A stretch of 7,324 nucleotides of DNA from an uncultured Demequina sp. (GTDB lineage Bacteria; Actinomycetota; Actinomycetes; Actinomycetales; Demequinaceae), in assembly GCA_937925595.1 (NCBI GenBank), contig CALALQ010000274.1, forward strand, positions 1 through 7,324, written 5' to 3'. Shown piece by piece: positions 1 to 5,447 of this stretch. Made by a program: the position numbers and the translations under genes. Numbering within the stretch: position 1 is the first letter of the stretch; every line of letters starts with the position of its first letter. The notes under the pieces were generated by a model. The model ran no database searches and was not told the origin of the DNA. It worked only from the letters and a program-made list of their open reading frames with translations.

Positions 1-1
1 G

Positions 2-610
2 AAGCCAGTCGTCGACGACGAGAAGCAGTCCCGTGGCCATGTCCCCGCCAAGCGGTTTGCAGAGGTTGCGCACGAGCTCGCACAGGATCCGTCGCTGACC
101 GCGAGGCGAGATGCAGCACTCATCGCCCTGCTACTCGGTGCCGGCCTCCGCCGCGCCGAAGCAGTGGGCATAGATATGGCTGACCTGGACGACCACCAGG
201 AAGCTGCGATCGTCCGGGGAAAAGGGAGCGTCGTTCGTGAGGTGCCGTTCTCGCCCGGTGTTCGACAGGCCATCCGTGATTGGCTGGAACACCGTGGCAC
301 AGAACCCGGGCCGCTGATCACACCTGTGACACGGACCAAGCCCCGGTCGGCCATCACCTCACGACGCCTGTCCACGAGCACCGTCGCTCAGATCGTGAAA
401 CGACGCTTCGGTGATGACGTCGCACCCCATGACCTCCGCCGGACGTTCACCGGGGATTTGCTCGACAACAACGTCGACCTCGCCACGGTGAGCAAGCTCC
501 TCGGACATCGGAACCCCGCGACCACCATGGGGTACGACCGTCGCTCGAGCGCTACTCGTCGTGCCGCCGTCGGCGGACTGCTATACCCGCACGAGACGCC
601 TGTTCGCTAG
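2..610 (+). CDS. Tyrosine recombinase (phage-type integrase), C-terminal catalytic domain, 5' partial
   Basis: The frame is open from the left edge of the window, so the start and the N-terminal DNA-binding domain lie outside; 202 residues are visible. Seen: the tyrosine recombinase active-site set in order. The first arginine is in GLRRAE (about residue 50 of the visible part), a lysine in RGKG (74), H143 and R146 in HDLRR, H169 in LLGHRNP, and the nucleophile Y178 in MGYDRR. The set is complete, so the domain looks catalytically intact. Family knowledge: these enzymes cut and rejoin DNA through a 3'-phosphotyrosine link and serve in element integration or chromosome dimer resolution. An internal GTG at 164 would remove the first catalytic arginine and is not the real start. 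The HDLRRTF and LLGHRNPATT motifs fit both XerC/D-like and integron/phage-like enzymes. A mobile-element role is inferred from the accessory-looking neighbours, not proven. Confidence 0.9.
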   Translation, partial: KPVVDDEKQSRGHVPAKRFAEVAHELAQDPSLTARRDAALIALLLGAGLRRAEAVGIDMADLDDHQEAAIVRGKGSVVREVPFSPGVRQAIRDWLEHRGTEPGPLITPVTRTKPRSAITSRRLSTSTVAQIVKRRFGDDVAPHDLRRTFTGDLLDNNVDLATVSKLLGHRNPATTMGYDRRSSATRRAAVGGLLYPHETPVR

Positions 611-611
611 T

Positions 612-627
612 GGGGTCCGCAGACCCC
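612..627 (+). terminator. Candidate hairpin terminator after the recombinase gene
   Basis: A perfect 6-bp stem GGGGTC/GACCCC with loop CGCA begins one base after the TAG stop of the recombinase gene. There is no clear T-run after it, so Rho-independent termination is only plausible. Its position directly at the gene end is the main support. Confidence 0.4.
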
Positions 628-755
628 TCGCGTTCACGCGGTATCGGGAATCAGGATGTCGGTGCCCGGATGCGCAGCCTTGGTCCGCTCGCGGCTGGCT
701 CGTCCGATTGCAACAAGGTGGGAATACCGCCTCGGGCCTGACGCAGGTGATTCTC

Positions 756-770
756 GCCGACCGGATCGGC
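756..770 (-). terminator. Weak candidate hairpin after the LysM lipoprotein gene
   Basis: A 5-bp stem GCCGA/TCGGC with a 5-base loop lies 3 bases beyond the TAA stop of the minus-strand lipoprotein gene, in the space between two convergent genes. No T-run follows, and the stem is short. It is offered only because of its position. Confidence 0.25.
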
Positions 771-773
771 TCC

Positions 774-1547
774 TTAGCGATATGCGGAGTTGAGGACGAT
801 TGTTTCGCCATCGCGGAGCTTCGGTGAGAGCTCAGGGTTGAGGTAGCGAATGTCTTCCGCCGTAAGTTGGAAGCGTGCCGCGACCTCTTGGATGAGGTCA
901 TTCGTAGCCACGGTGTAGTGGGTGATTTCGCTGTCGACGGTGTGCGGTTCTCCTTGCGCTCCGCCGGTTGGCCCGTTGTCGACAGCGGCCAGACCGGCAC
1001 GGAGCGGTTCGTATGTCCACTCCAGCACGGCTTTCGCCGCCGGTGTGGCGGAGCACTCATCCGTCCCGAGCGGTGAGTCGAAATCCCGGATGATGATTTC
1101 GCGCAGAAGGCTGGGGTCACCGGCGAAGGCGTCGAGCGGGAATGTCCCGATGTCGGCATCCGGCGCTTGCTCGTCGTTATTCCACCCGAAGTCCCACGCG
1201 ACGGTCCTCGCGCCGCATGACTCGTCTGGATAGGAACGATACGGAAGTGCCACCGCGCCGGAGTGATTGCTGATGCCTAGACTCAGGCCCTCGATTCGGA
1301 CGGTGACGAACCCATCACCCTTGTTCACGAGCTGCACCTCTCCCTGCGCCGCGCCCTCGAGTGCGCCTGTGGCGAGGAGACCCGTTGGAAGCTCAGGCCA
1401 GACGGAGTTTGCCATGGGCTCGACGGTCGACTCGGGCTGTGCGTCGGGTGGCGTGGCGGCGCGGTCGCCCGCAGCGCATCCGGCCAGAAGCAAAAGCAGA
1501 AGGGCGCCGACCGCCGCGCCTGCCCGTGCCGCGAATCCTGAACGCAC
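774..1547 (-). CDS. Secreted lipoprotein with C-terminal LysM domain
   Basis: A 257-residue protein. The N-terminus has a positively charged start, a leucine-rich hydrophobic stretch (about 11-22) and a lipobox LAGC, so Cys24 should be lipidated after signal peptidase II cleavage and the protein held on the outer face of the membrane. A Pro/Thr-rich linker follows (about 30-48). The central part (50-185) is a beta-rich region of unknown family with cysteines 111 and 165 that could form a disulfide. Residues 210-254 (HYTVATND to ETIVLN) fit the LysM pattern: YTV, a GD-like ND, an IA-like VAARF, then LNPEL and a final hydrophobic strand. LysM binds N-acetylglucosamine glycans such as peptidoglycan, so the protein may bridge membrane and cell wall; this role is inferred. 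The GTG start is supported by GGAGGA at 1554-1559, six bases upstream. No partner gene is adjacent on the same strand. Confidence 0.88.
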   Translation of the reverse strand: MRSGFAARAGAAVGALLLLLLAGCAAGDRAATPPDAQPESTVEPMANSVWPELPTGLLATGALEGAAQGEVQLVNKGDGFVTVRIEGLSLGISNHSGAVALPYRSYPDESCGARTVAWDFGWNNDEQAPDADIGTFPLDAFAGDPSLLREIIIRDFDSPLGTDECSATPAAKAVLEWTYEPLRAGLAAVDNGPTGGAQGEPHTVDSEITHYTVATNDLIQEVAARFQLTAEDIRYLNPELSPKLRDGETIVLNSAYR

Positions 1548-1570
1548 AGTGTCTCCTCCGTTTTGCTCCG

Positions 1571-1576
1571 AGCCTA
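1571..1576 (-). promoter_or_regulatory. Candidate -10 element for the LysM lipoprotein gene
   Basis: On the minus strand TAGGCT, fitting the TANNNT form common in actinobacterial sigma-70-type promoters, lies 23 bases before the GTG start. No good -35 hexamer is found at 17-19 bases upstream. The mRNA would have a leader of roughly 15 bases, just enough to hold the GGAGGA site. Confidence 0.35.
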
Positions 1577-1867
1577 CGCAACGGGGTGGCGGTTCGCGAC
1601 ACCTGCCATCGGTCGCCGGCCTCCAGCGCAGACTCTCGGACTGCTCTCGAAGGCAGGATCAGAAGCGACGTGGTCGCCTCCCGGAGACCGGCTGGTCGCG
1701 TCCGCGCGTGACACTCCCGTCTCTGGGCGACCCTATCGACGCCGGGCACGGAAGGGGCGGAGAAGTGACGGGGACTTCGAGGTAGGGACACGAGTGCGGC
1801 TGTGGCGCACCTGCGACGGGCCATACTGGTCGTGACGTGCAGCCGGTGACGCGCCGGCGAGGTGAAC

Positions 1868-1873
1868 GGAGGT
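1868..1873 (+). promoter_or_regulatory. Ribosome binding site that sets the start of the small membrane protein at 1881
   Basis: GGAGGT overlaps the GTG at 1872, so that GTG cannot be the start it serves. The next in-frame GTG, at 1881, lies 7 bases after the site, an ideal distance. Confidence 0.75.
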
Positions 1874-1880
1874 GGGTGTC

Positions 1881-2195
1881 GTGTTCATACTTCTCACGTG
1901 GGCGATGCCGTTGCTGCTCATCCTCTCCTGGCTGGTTCTACGATTCGCCGCAAGAAGCAAGTACGTGCCGGCATGGTTCTTCAAACTCTGGCTCGGGTTG
2001 ATCGTCGCCGCCGCCGTCGCCGTGGCGGCCCTCTATGTGTCCGGCACGGCGAGCTCGAGTCCGGACCTCTCTCGAGGATTGCTGACGGTACTCCTTCTCG
2101 TGAACGCCGTCATATCCGCGTTCGTGTTTGCAGTCTTGCTCGTCCTGCCGCGGGGGCGTCCAGAAGCGATCGCCAGCGCGTCCAAGAGTGGTTAG
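1881..2195 (+). CDS. Small three-helix integral membrane protein, function unknown
   Basis: A 104-residue protein from the GTG at 1881, chosen over the in-frame GTG at 1872 because the ribosome binding site overlaps the earlier codon. Three hydrophobic segments are seen: about residues 2-22 (ILLTWAMPLLLILSWLVL), about 33-54 (WFFKLWLGLIVAAAVAVAAL) and about 67-90 (LLTVLLLVNAVISAFVFAV). The loops are short, with a basic RFAARSK loop between helices 1 and 2 and a basic RGRPEA tail. By the positive-inside rule these would be cytoplasmic and the N-terminus outside. No enzymatic motif or family signature is recognised. The nuclease-like gene starts 59 bp downstream on the same strand, so the two could share a transcript; that link is inferred from spacing only. 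Confidence 0.75.
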   Translation: MFILLTWAMPLLLILSWLVLRFAARSKYVPAWFFKLWLGLIVAAAVAVAALYVSGTASSSPDLSRGLLTVLLLVNAVISAFVFAVLLVLPRGRPEAIASASKSG

Positions 2196-2254
2196 ATGGC
2201 CGCCCCCCACCTTCACTCGCCCGATTCCGCGATTCGCCAGGTGAGTAGCCTCGG

Positions 2255-2842
2255 ATGATGGCGGTGGACACGAAGCAGACGAAAACCATCGGCGAGCACC
2301 ATGTCGCCGCAGAGTTGGCCCGGCGTGGCTGGGCGCCAGCACTGACTCGCGACGGGCTCGAGCGTACTGACATCCTTGCTGTGATGACCGAGGGCGACGA
2401 TCGTCGGCTGGTGGAGATCCAGGTCAAGGGTGCGCGCGGTCCGCGGATGGACACGATCAGCTGGCCCCTTGGGCCGAAATCCCAGGCACCAAGCCTCCAT
2501 GGGCGCGAGTACTTCGTCATGGTGGCCGTGCCGAGTGATCTCAACCAGCATCCGCGGTGCTTTGTCATCCCACGCATCCATGTAGCTGCTGCCGCCTGGA
2601 TATCGCACATGAACTGGCTGACGGATCCGCACGTACCAGTGGGTAAGCGCAACGCCTCTGTCGAGCGTGCGCGAGTGCTGCTCGGGGTCTTCGCAAACTA
2701 CGAAGACCGGTGGGACCTGCTCGAGATAGATCAAGGTGATTCACCGGTGCTACTGCCGCCGGCCTACCGAGATCTCGCGCTGGACGAGCGGGTCGGGTTG
2801 CCACCTGGCCACGAATGGGAACACGCTATTCCCGCTTGGTAA
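2255..2842 (+). CDS. PD-(D/E)XK nuclease-like protein, stand-alone
   Basis: A 195-residue soluble protein. The first 60 residues fit the compact PD-(D/E)XK core: helix with GE motif (E14 in IGEHHVAAELARRGW), strand with D39 (ERTDILAV), then strand with E54-I-Q-V-K58 (RLVEIQVKGA). The D/ExQxK arrangement is the form seen in DUF4365-like and related orphan families. The second half has strands resembling YFVMVAV and RCFVIPRIHV, then RWDLLE near residue 153, a layout I associate with small bacterial PD-(D/E)XK relatives. Family members cut or nick DNA with a divalent metal, but the target here is unknown. No methyltransferase, helicase or toxin partner is visible, so restriction or defence is speculative. 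AGGTGAG at 2239-2245 lies 9 bases before the first of two tandem ATG codons. It converges on the 2873-3523 gene, 30 bp away. Confidence 0.78.
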   Translation: MMAVDTKQTKTIGEHHVAAELARRGWAPALTRDGLERTDILAVMTEGDDRRLVEIQVKGARGPRMDTISWPLGPKSQAPSLHGREYFVMVAVPSDLNQHPRCFVIPRIHVAAAAWISHMNWLTDPHVPVGKRNASVERARVLLGVFANYEDRWDLLEIDQGDSPVLLPPAYRDLALDERVGLPPGHEWEHAIPAW

Positions 2843-2872
2843 CACCTGGACCGGGATCTTCGATCACGAGCC

Positions 2873-3523
2873 CTAGTTCGCGTTGTCCATTCCGGTGGCG
2901 TGAGTCGACGCGCCTGCGCACCCTGCCTGGCGCCAGTCATAATCGGCCCCCAATGGCTGGTCGGGAGACCCGAACATCGCTTCGATCCATGCCGGATCCG
3001 ATGCCTGGTTGTACTCGAGCAACTCATCGGTGATCTGTACGTGTGACCCGCTGTCGAGCCTCTGCCAGACGGGGATGAACGCCGCTTTGAATCCCTTTTC
3101 TGCCATGCAAACGGCGTCGAGGTGCGATTGCTGCAGCTGGATCTCGATTTCGCTGGGTGTGAAGCTCCAGCGATCAAACACGTCAGGAGTCGGTCGAGGT
3201 ATCAAGGAGATGTCGCTGGTCTCGTCGTAAACCGTGAGCCCACCGATCACAGCGACCCCACCTGGTGCAGGTGTCAGGCTCGCATCCGGTTCGACTACAG
3301 GTGCAGGCGCAACCGCGGGCGTCTCTGCTGGCATGGAAGCGACAGCGGCCGTTGACGTCGGTTCGGGTGTGAGAGCCTCAGTCGCCCCGACTGCCACCGC
3401 AGCGGTCGCGCCGACCGCTCCCAACACAGCTACGCCGGCGATCACGAGGAACGCGAGGCCGCCTCGGCGGGGAGTCGGTTGACTGGCACGTGCTTCGCTC
3501 AGCAGGTCGTCAAGATCAGACAT
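2873..3523 (-). CDS. Membrane-anchored extracytoplasmic protein, last gene of the PadR operon
   Basis: A 216-residue protein of unrecognised function. A short acidic/polar cytoplasmic N-terminus ends in PTPRR, followed by one hydrophobic segment (about 22-47, GGLAFLVIAG to VAVGA) that acts as a membrane anchor or uncleaved signal. An Ala/Pro/Thr-rich linker (50-90) leads to an outer domain (about 95-216). That domain holds Cys139 (AVCMAEKGF) and Cys202 (AGCAGAS), a likely disulfide pair outside the cell, and ends with HATGMDNAN. The CM..KGF and GC.G pieces resemble motifs I know from other actinobacterial secreted hypothetical proteins; no function is known for them. The ATG overlaps the end of the upstream gene by 8 bp, and its GGAGG at 3530-3534 (6 bases before the ATG) lies inside that gene, indicating co-transcription. 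Confidence 0.82.
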   Translation of the reverse strand: MSDLDDLLSEARASQPTPRRGGLAFLVIAGVAVLGAVGATAAVAVGATEALTPEPTSTAAVASMPAETPAVAPAPVVEPDASLTPAPGGVAVIGGLTVYDETSDISLIPRPTPDVFDRWSFTPSEIEIQLQQSHLDAVCMAEKGFKAAFIPVWQRLDSGSHVQITDELLEYNQASDPAWIEAMFGSPDQPLGADYDWRQAGCAGASTHATGMDNAN

Positions 3524-4235
3524 GTCGCACCTCCACAGGTTTCGGGGCCGGCGACCGGTTCAGCCACCAGTACGCAGCAGCGGACAGATACAGCACCGAG
3601 AGCGCGACACCCGCAGCGGTCGCCGTGATGGTCCACCATGGGGTCATCTGCGCCAGTGCCTGCATGGTGGCGCTGACGTACCAGAGCATCGACCCGGACA
3701 GCACCGGGATCGAAAGCGCCGGGACCAGGAGCAGAAGAGCGCCAGCGACCCTGGTTCGACGAGCGAATACAAGGCACACAGCGGTTATCGCCATAGCTGC
3801 CAACACGGTCACGGACCACGTCTGTGCCAGTGCCGCGACTTGCCCACCAGCTTGAAGCATCCGGAACACCGCGAAACTCGCGAGGCCGACGAGCGCGGCA
3901 CCGCTTGTGAGGACAGCAGCCAGCACGAACGCACCGAGGCGAAGCTCAAGCCGCGATCTCCGATTCGCCACCCGGGCTTGCGTCAACCGCCAACGCAGAT
4001 CCGCAGGCGCCCCGCGGAGCTGCCTGGACCGGATCGAGCGGGCGAGCTCACGGGACGTCCACCCGTGGTCGACGGCCCAGCTCGCCTGCTCGTGCAGGTC
4101 GGACGCGATCTCGTCCTGCCTTGCCGCTGCCACTCGTTCGTCGAGCCCGCGCGTGTACCAGGCGCACCATCGCAGTGCGGCCAGTGCTGCTTGCCGATAC
4201 TCAGGGCTTCGCTGCACACTCATCCCACCGCTCAT
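3516..4235 (-). CDS. Four-helix membrane protein encoded with PadR, permease-prefix/HAAS-like N-terminus
   Basis: A 239-residue protein from the ATG at 4233-4235, which overlaps the PadR stop as ATGA. A second in-frame ATG four codons later (MSVQRS) is possible. Residues about 12-95 are soluble and charged: a helix RWCAWYTRGLDERVAAARQDEIASDLHEQ and then SRQLRGAPADLRWRL. This resembles the short regulatory prefix (HAAS/permease-prefix type) often found on membrane proteins next to PadR regulators in Gram-positive bacteria. Four transmembrane helices follow at about 100-125, 140-158, 162-188 and 201-225. The tail is short. No transport ATPase or catalytic motif is present. Its place between a PadR regulator and a secreted protein suggests an envelope stress or signalling cassette; this is inference. 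The open frame extends 45 codons further upstream, but that part is antisense-like, Arg/Ser-rich and inside PadR. Confidence 0.85.
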   Translation of the reverse strand: MSGGMSVQRSPEYRQAALAALRWCAWYTRGLDERVAAARQDEIASDLHEQASWAVDHGWTSRELARSIRSRQLRGAPADLRWRLTQARVANRRSRLELRLGAFVLAAVLTSGAALVGLASFAVFRMLQAGGQVAALAQTWSVTVLAAMAITAVCLVFARRTRVAGALLLLVPALSIPVLSGSMLWYVSATMQALAQMTPWWTITATAAGVALSVLYLSAAAYWWLNRSPAPKPVEVRHV

Positions 4236-4576
4236 GCGAGCCCCAGCCTGGGTGCAGAAGCCGGAACAGCTCGAGCTTGGGATGCGAGCGCCTGCGCACC
4301 TTCGGCGGTGACTCGATACAGCCGGCGCCGTGGACGATTCTCGTGCTCGGCGGTCGCGGCGTCCTCCCACTCGGCCTCGAGGAGCCCGGCGGCAGCCATC
4401 CTGTTCAGCGCCTTGTAGAGGGTGCCGTGCCCGATGAGCGCCGCCTGGTCTGAGTCTGCGATTTCGCGGGCAACACCGAACCCGTAGAACGAGCCCTCGG
4501 AGGCTTGGAGCTCAGTCCCGGCGTCAAGGATCTTCAATTCGAGGGGAAGGAGTACCCCGGGTCGTCGACGTGGCAT
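4232..4576 (-). CDS. PadR-family transcriptional regulator
   Basis: A 114-residue protein, normal for a short PadR with one winged helix. Seen: the PadR pattern LELKILDAGTELQ, YGFGVAREIAD (about 31-41), the recognition region ALIGHGTLYKALNRMAAAGLLEAEWED (46-72), then the wing NRPRRRLYRVTAEGAQAL (80-97). GTLYKALNRM is the family hallmark corresponding to TLYPALHRLE. Only a short C-terminal tail follows, so it belongs to the compact group lacking a long dimerisation helix. PadR proteins usually repress their own operon and are released by small molecules or membrane stress. The start is the ATG at 4574-4576, since the motifs begin right after it; the longer frame to 4762 adds unrelated sequence. 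It is the first gene of the operon and overlaps the next by ATGA. Confidence 0.93.
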   Translation of the reverse strand: MPRRRPGVLLPLELKILDAGTELQASEGSFYGFGVAREIADSDQAALIGHGTLYKALNRMAAAGLLEAEWEDAATAEHENRPRRRLYRVTAEGAQALASQARAVPASAPRLGLA

Positions 4577-4580
4577 GCTG

Positions 4581-4599
4581 GTTACTATAGGAAGGTAAC
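4581..4599. promoter_or_regulatory. Candidate PadR operator, inverted repeat GTTAC-N9-GTAAC
   Basis: A perfect 5-bp inverted repeat, arms 4581-4585 and 4595-4599, encloses and overlaps the TATAGT -10 of the PadR operon. PadR proteins bind as dimers to inverted repeats with spacers of about 8-10 bp, often over their own promoter. A third related half-site (GTTACC, 4620-4625) pairs with GGTAAC (4594-4599) across 20 bp, just upstream of the -35. That PadR binds here is inferred. Confidence 0.55.
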
Positions 4600-4613
4600 T
4601 TCGCAAAGCGCAA
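4584..4613 (-). promoter_or_regulatory. Promoter of the PadR operon, probably leaderless
   Basis: On the minus strand TATAGT (4584-4589) matches the -10 consensus at 5 of 6 positions. It is preceded at 18 bases by TTGCGC (4608-4613), a weak -35 sharing TTG. Only seven bases separate the -10 from the PadR ATG, so transcription should begin at or next to the A of the ATG. There is no Shine-Dalgarno sequence in between, which fits leaderless mRNA, a common form in actinobacteria. Confidence 0.65.
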
Positions 4614-4844
4614 GGACGGGTTACCTCCGGGCAGGATAGAGATCGCTCGCGCACAGCGCGAGACCCCGGCATAGGGCGCCCAGTTCGATCAAGTGCCGAC
4701 AAGTTGGGCTCTCCAGCTTCAACGCACGCCTCAATAGGGAAGCGTCGCCGGCCCATCGGCACGGAACTGGGCGTGAGTCAGTCGAACGGGCGCGTCCGCA
4801 CCAATCACGGCCGTCGATCCGCGAAGCTACGCGAGGCGAGAACG

Positions 4845-5360
4845 CTATGGCGCGAGATCCCAGAATTGAGCCGCTCGGATGGCTTCCCCTCGGTTCGCCA
4901 CCCCCAGCTTCCGGTAGAGGCTTCGCACCTGGGTCTTCACCGTGTTGACGGAGACGTACAGTTCGGCGGCGATCTCGTGGCGCCGTGCTCCGCGCACCAG
5001 GAGGCGAAGCACTTCCCTTTCCCGCTCCGTAAGTGTGTGCAGCGGGACAGTCCGCGAATCCTCCACGTGGCTGCTCCCTTCGATCAACTGCCGCACCCGG
5101 GTGGTGAGCCACCGATTGGTTGCGACGGCGGCGCCGCCGCCAAGAGGCTCGAGGAGAGCCTCGGCCAGGCCATCGTCGCCCATTTCGCGGTAAGCAGCGG
5201 CTTCGATTGCTCTTCGCGCCTCGTCGAGTTGCCGAAGCTCTGCCCAGGGTGCGTAATCGCTGCGCAGTCGCTTCTGGGCACGGTCGAGCTGGCCGGTCTC
5301 CACGGCGATCTGGGCACGGTCGAGCTGGCCGGTCTCCACGGCGATCTGGGCATCGGACAA
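4845..5360 (-). pseudogene. LuxR-type HTH regulator, C-terminal remnant of a MalT/LAL-like activator
   Basis: The frame gives 171 residues from a TTG at 5358-5360. Residues 108-165 are a clear LuxR/GerE helix-turn-helix: LTEREREVLRLLVRGARRHEIAAELYVSVNTVKTQV, then SLYRKLGVANRGEAI. The part before it looks like the helical TPR-like region preceding the HTH in large LAL/MalT-type regulators of about 800-900 residues, whose N-terminal ATPase is absent. The open frame continues upstream about 30 codons without ATG, GTG or CTG, to a stop, and neither it nor the TTG has a ribosome binding site. A 12-residue unit, AQIAVETGQLDR, is repeated twice at the start. I infer a truncated, decaying gene; alternatively it is a small orphan HTH protein started from TTG. 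The DNA-binding part itself is intact. Confidence 0.7.
5273..5352. repeat. 36-bp tandem repeat, two full copies plus 8 bases
   Basis: Copies at 5273-5308 and 5309-5344 are near-identical and followed by the first eight bases (TCTGGGCA) of a third. The period is a multiple of three, so the LuxR-type frame stays open and gains the 12-residue duplication AQIAVETGQLDR. The identity suggests recent slippage. Confidence 0.92.
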
Positions 5361-5396
5361 GCGCGTTAGAAAGTGCTTGGCGTCCGTAGCACAGAG

Positions 5397-5421
5397 CCGG
5401 CGCGAGGGAATCCATCGCCGG
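5397..5421 (-). terminator. Candidate hairpin after the GntR regulator gene
   Basis: A 6-bp stem CCGGCG/CGCCGG with a 13-base loop lies 26 bases past the GntR stop. A competing pairing AGCCGG/CCGGCT (5395-5400 with 5427-5432) uses part of the same sequence. No T-run is present, so this is a weak call. Confidence 0.3.
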
Positions 5422-5447
5422 TGCTCCCGGCTAGGTTCACGTCGACG

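Larger units (their letters stand above)
1548..1880. other. Divergent intergenic region, about 330 bp, no gene recognised
   Basis: This stretch separates the leftward lipoprotein gene from the rightward small membrane protein gene, so it must carry promoters for both. Visible are the TAGGCT -10 candidate and GGAGGA site for the left gene, and the GGAGGT site for the right gene. A short GCCGG/CCGGC stem with 7-base loop lies at 1842-1858, just before that last site. Open frames crossing it encode arginine-rich, low-quality protein that continues as antisense of the lipoprotein gene, so none is called. No convincing rightward promoter was found by eye. Confidence 0.5.
4577..4844. other. Intergenic region between the LuxR-type remnant and the PadR gene
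   Basis: It holds the PadR promoter and operator at its left end, and a hairpin with a 7-bp perfect stem CTCGCGC/GCGCGAG and 3-base loop at 4646-4662. The hairpin has no T-run; it could end transcription arriving from the right or insulate the PadR promoter. No gene is recognised in the remainder. Confidence 0.4.

Noticed and set aside
611..773. Possible tRNA fragment or attachment site next to the recombinase gene
   Set aside because: No TΨC-like GGTTCRANTCC, CCA end or direct repeat was seen.
1361..1835. Several plus- and minus-strand frames in the lipoprotein upstream region
   Set aside because: Arg/Pro-rich, no domains, no ribosome binding sites, and largely antisense to the lipoprotein gene.
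4236..4370. N-terminal extension of the four-helix membrane protein to 4370
   Set aside because: It lies inside the PadR gene, is Arg/Ser-rich without pattern, and the ATGA overlap at 4232-4235 gives a better start.
3522..4418. Long + strand open frame (298 residues) across the PadR operon
   Set aside because: It lies opposite two clearly coding genes, is rich in Arg/Ser/Pro/His, has no domain and no ribosome binding site; typical antisense frame in high-GC DNA.
4646..4662. 7-bp perfect hairpin as a terminator of the LuxR-type segment
   Set aside because: It lies about 180 bases beyond the stop and lacks a T-run; described as part of the intergenic region but not called a terminator.
4577..4762. 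N-terminal extension of the PadR gene to an ATG at 4762
   Set aside because: The extra residues do not resemble PadR, would run through the promoter and operator, and PadR homology begins at the 4576 ATG.
4704..5369. Plus-strand open frame of 221 residues opposite the LuxR-type segment
   Set aside because: Shadow of the HTH-coding frame; its repeats TVELAGLHGDLG are only the opposite-strand reading of the 36-bp duplication.
4621..5415. Minus-strand open frame of 264 residues over the LuxR-type segment
   Set aside because: It shares the region with a recognisable HTH in another frame, is Arg-rich with no domain, and its open state follows from GC-rich composition. The ATG at 5415 is also not in frame with the HTH.
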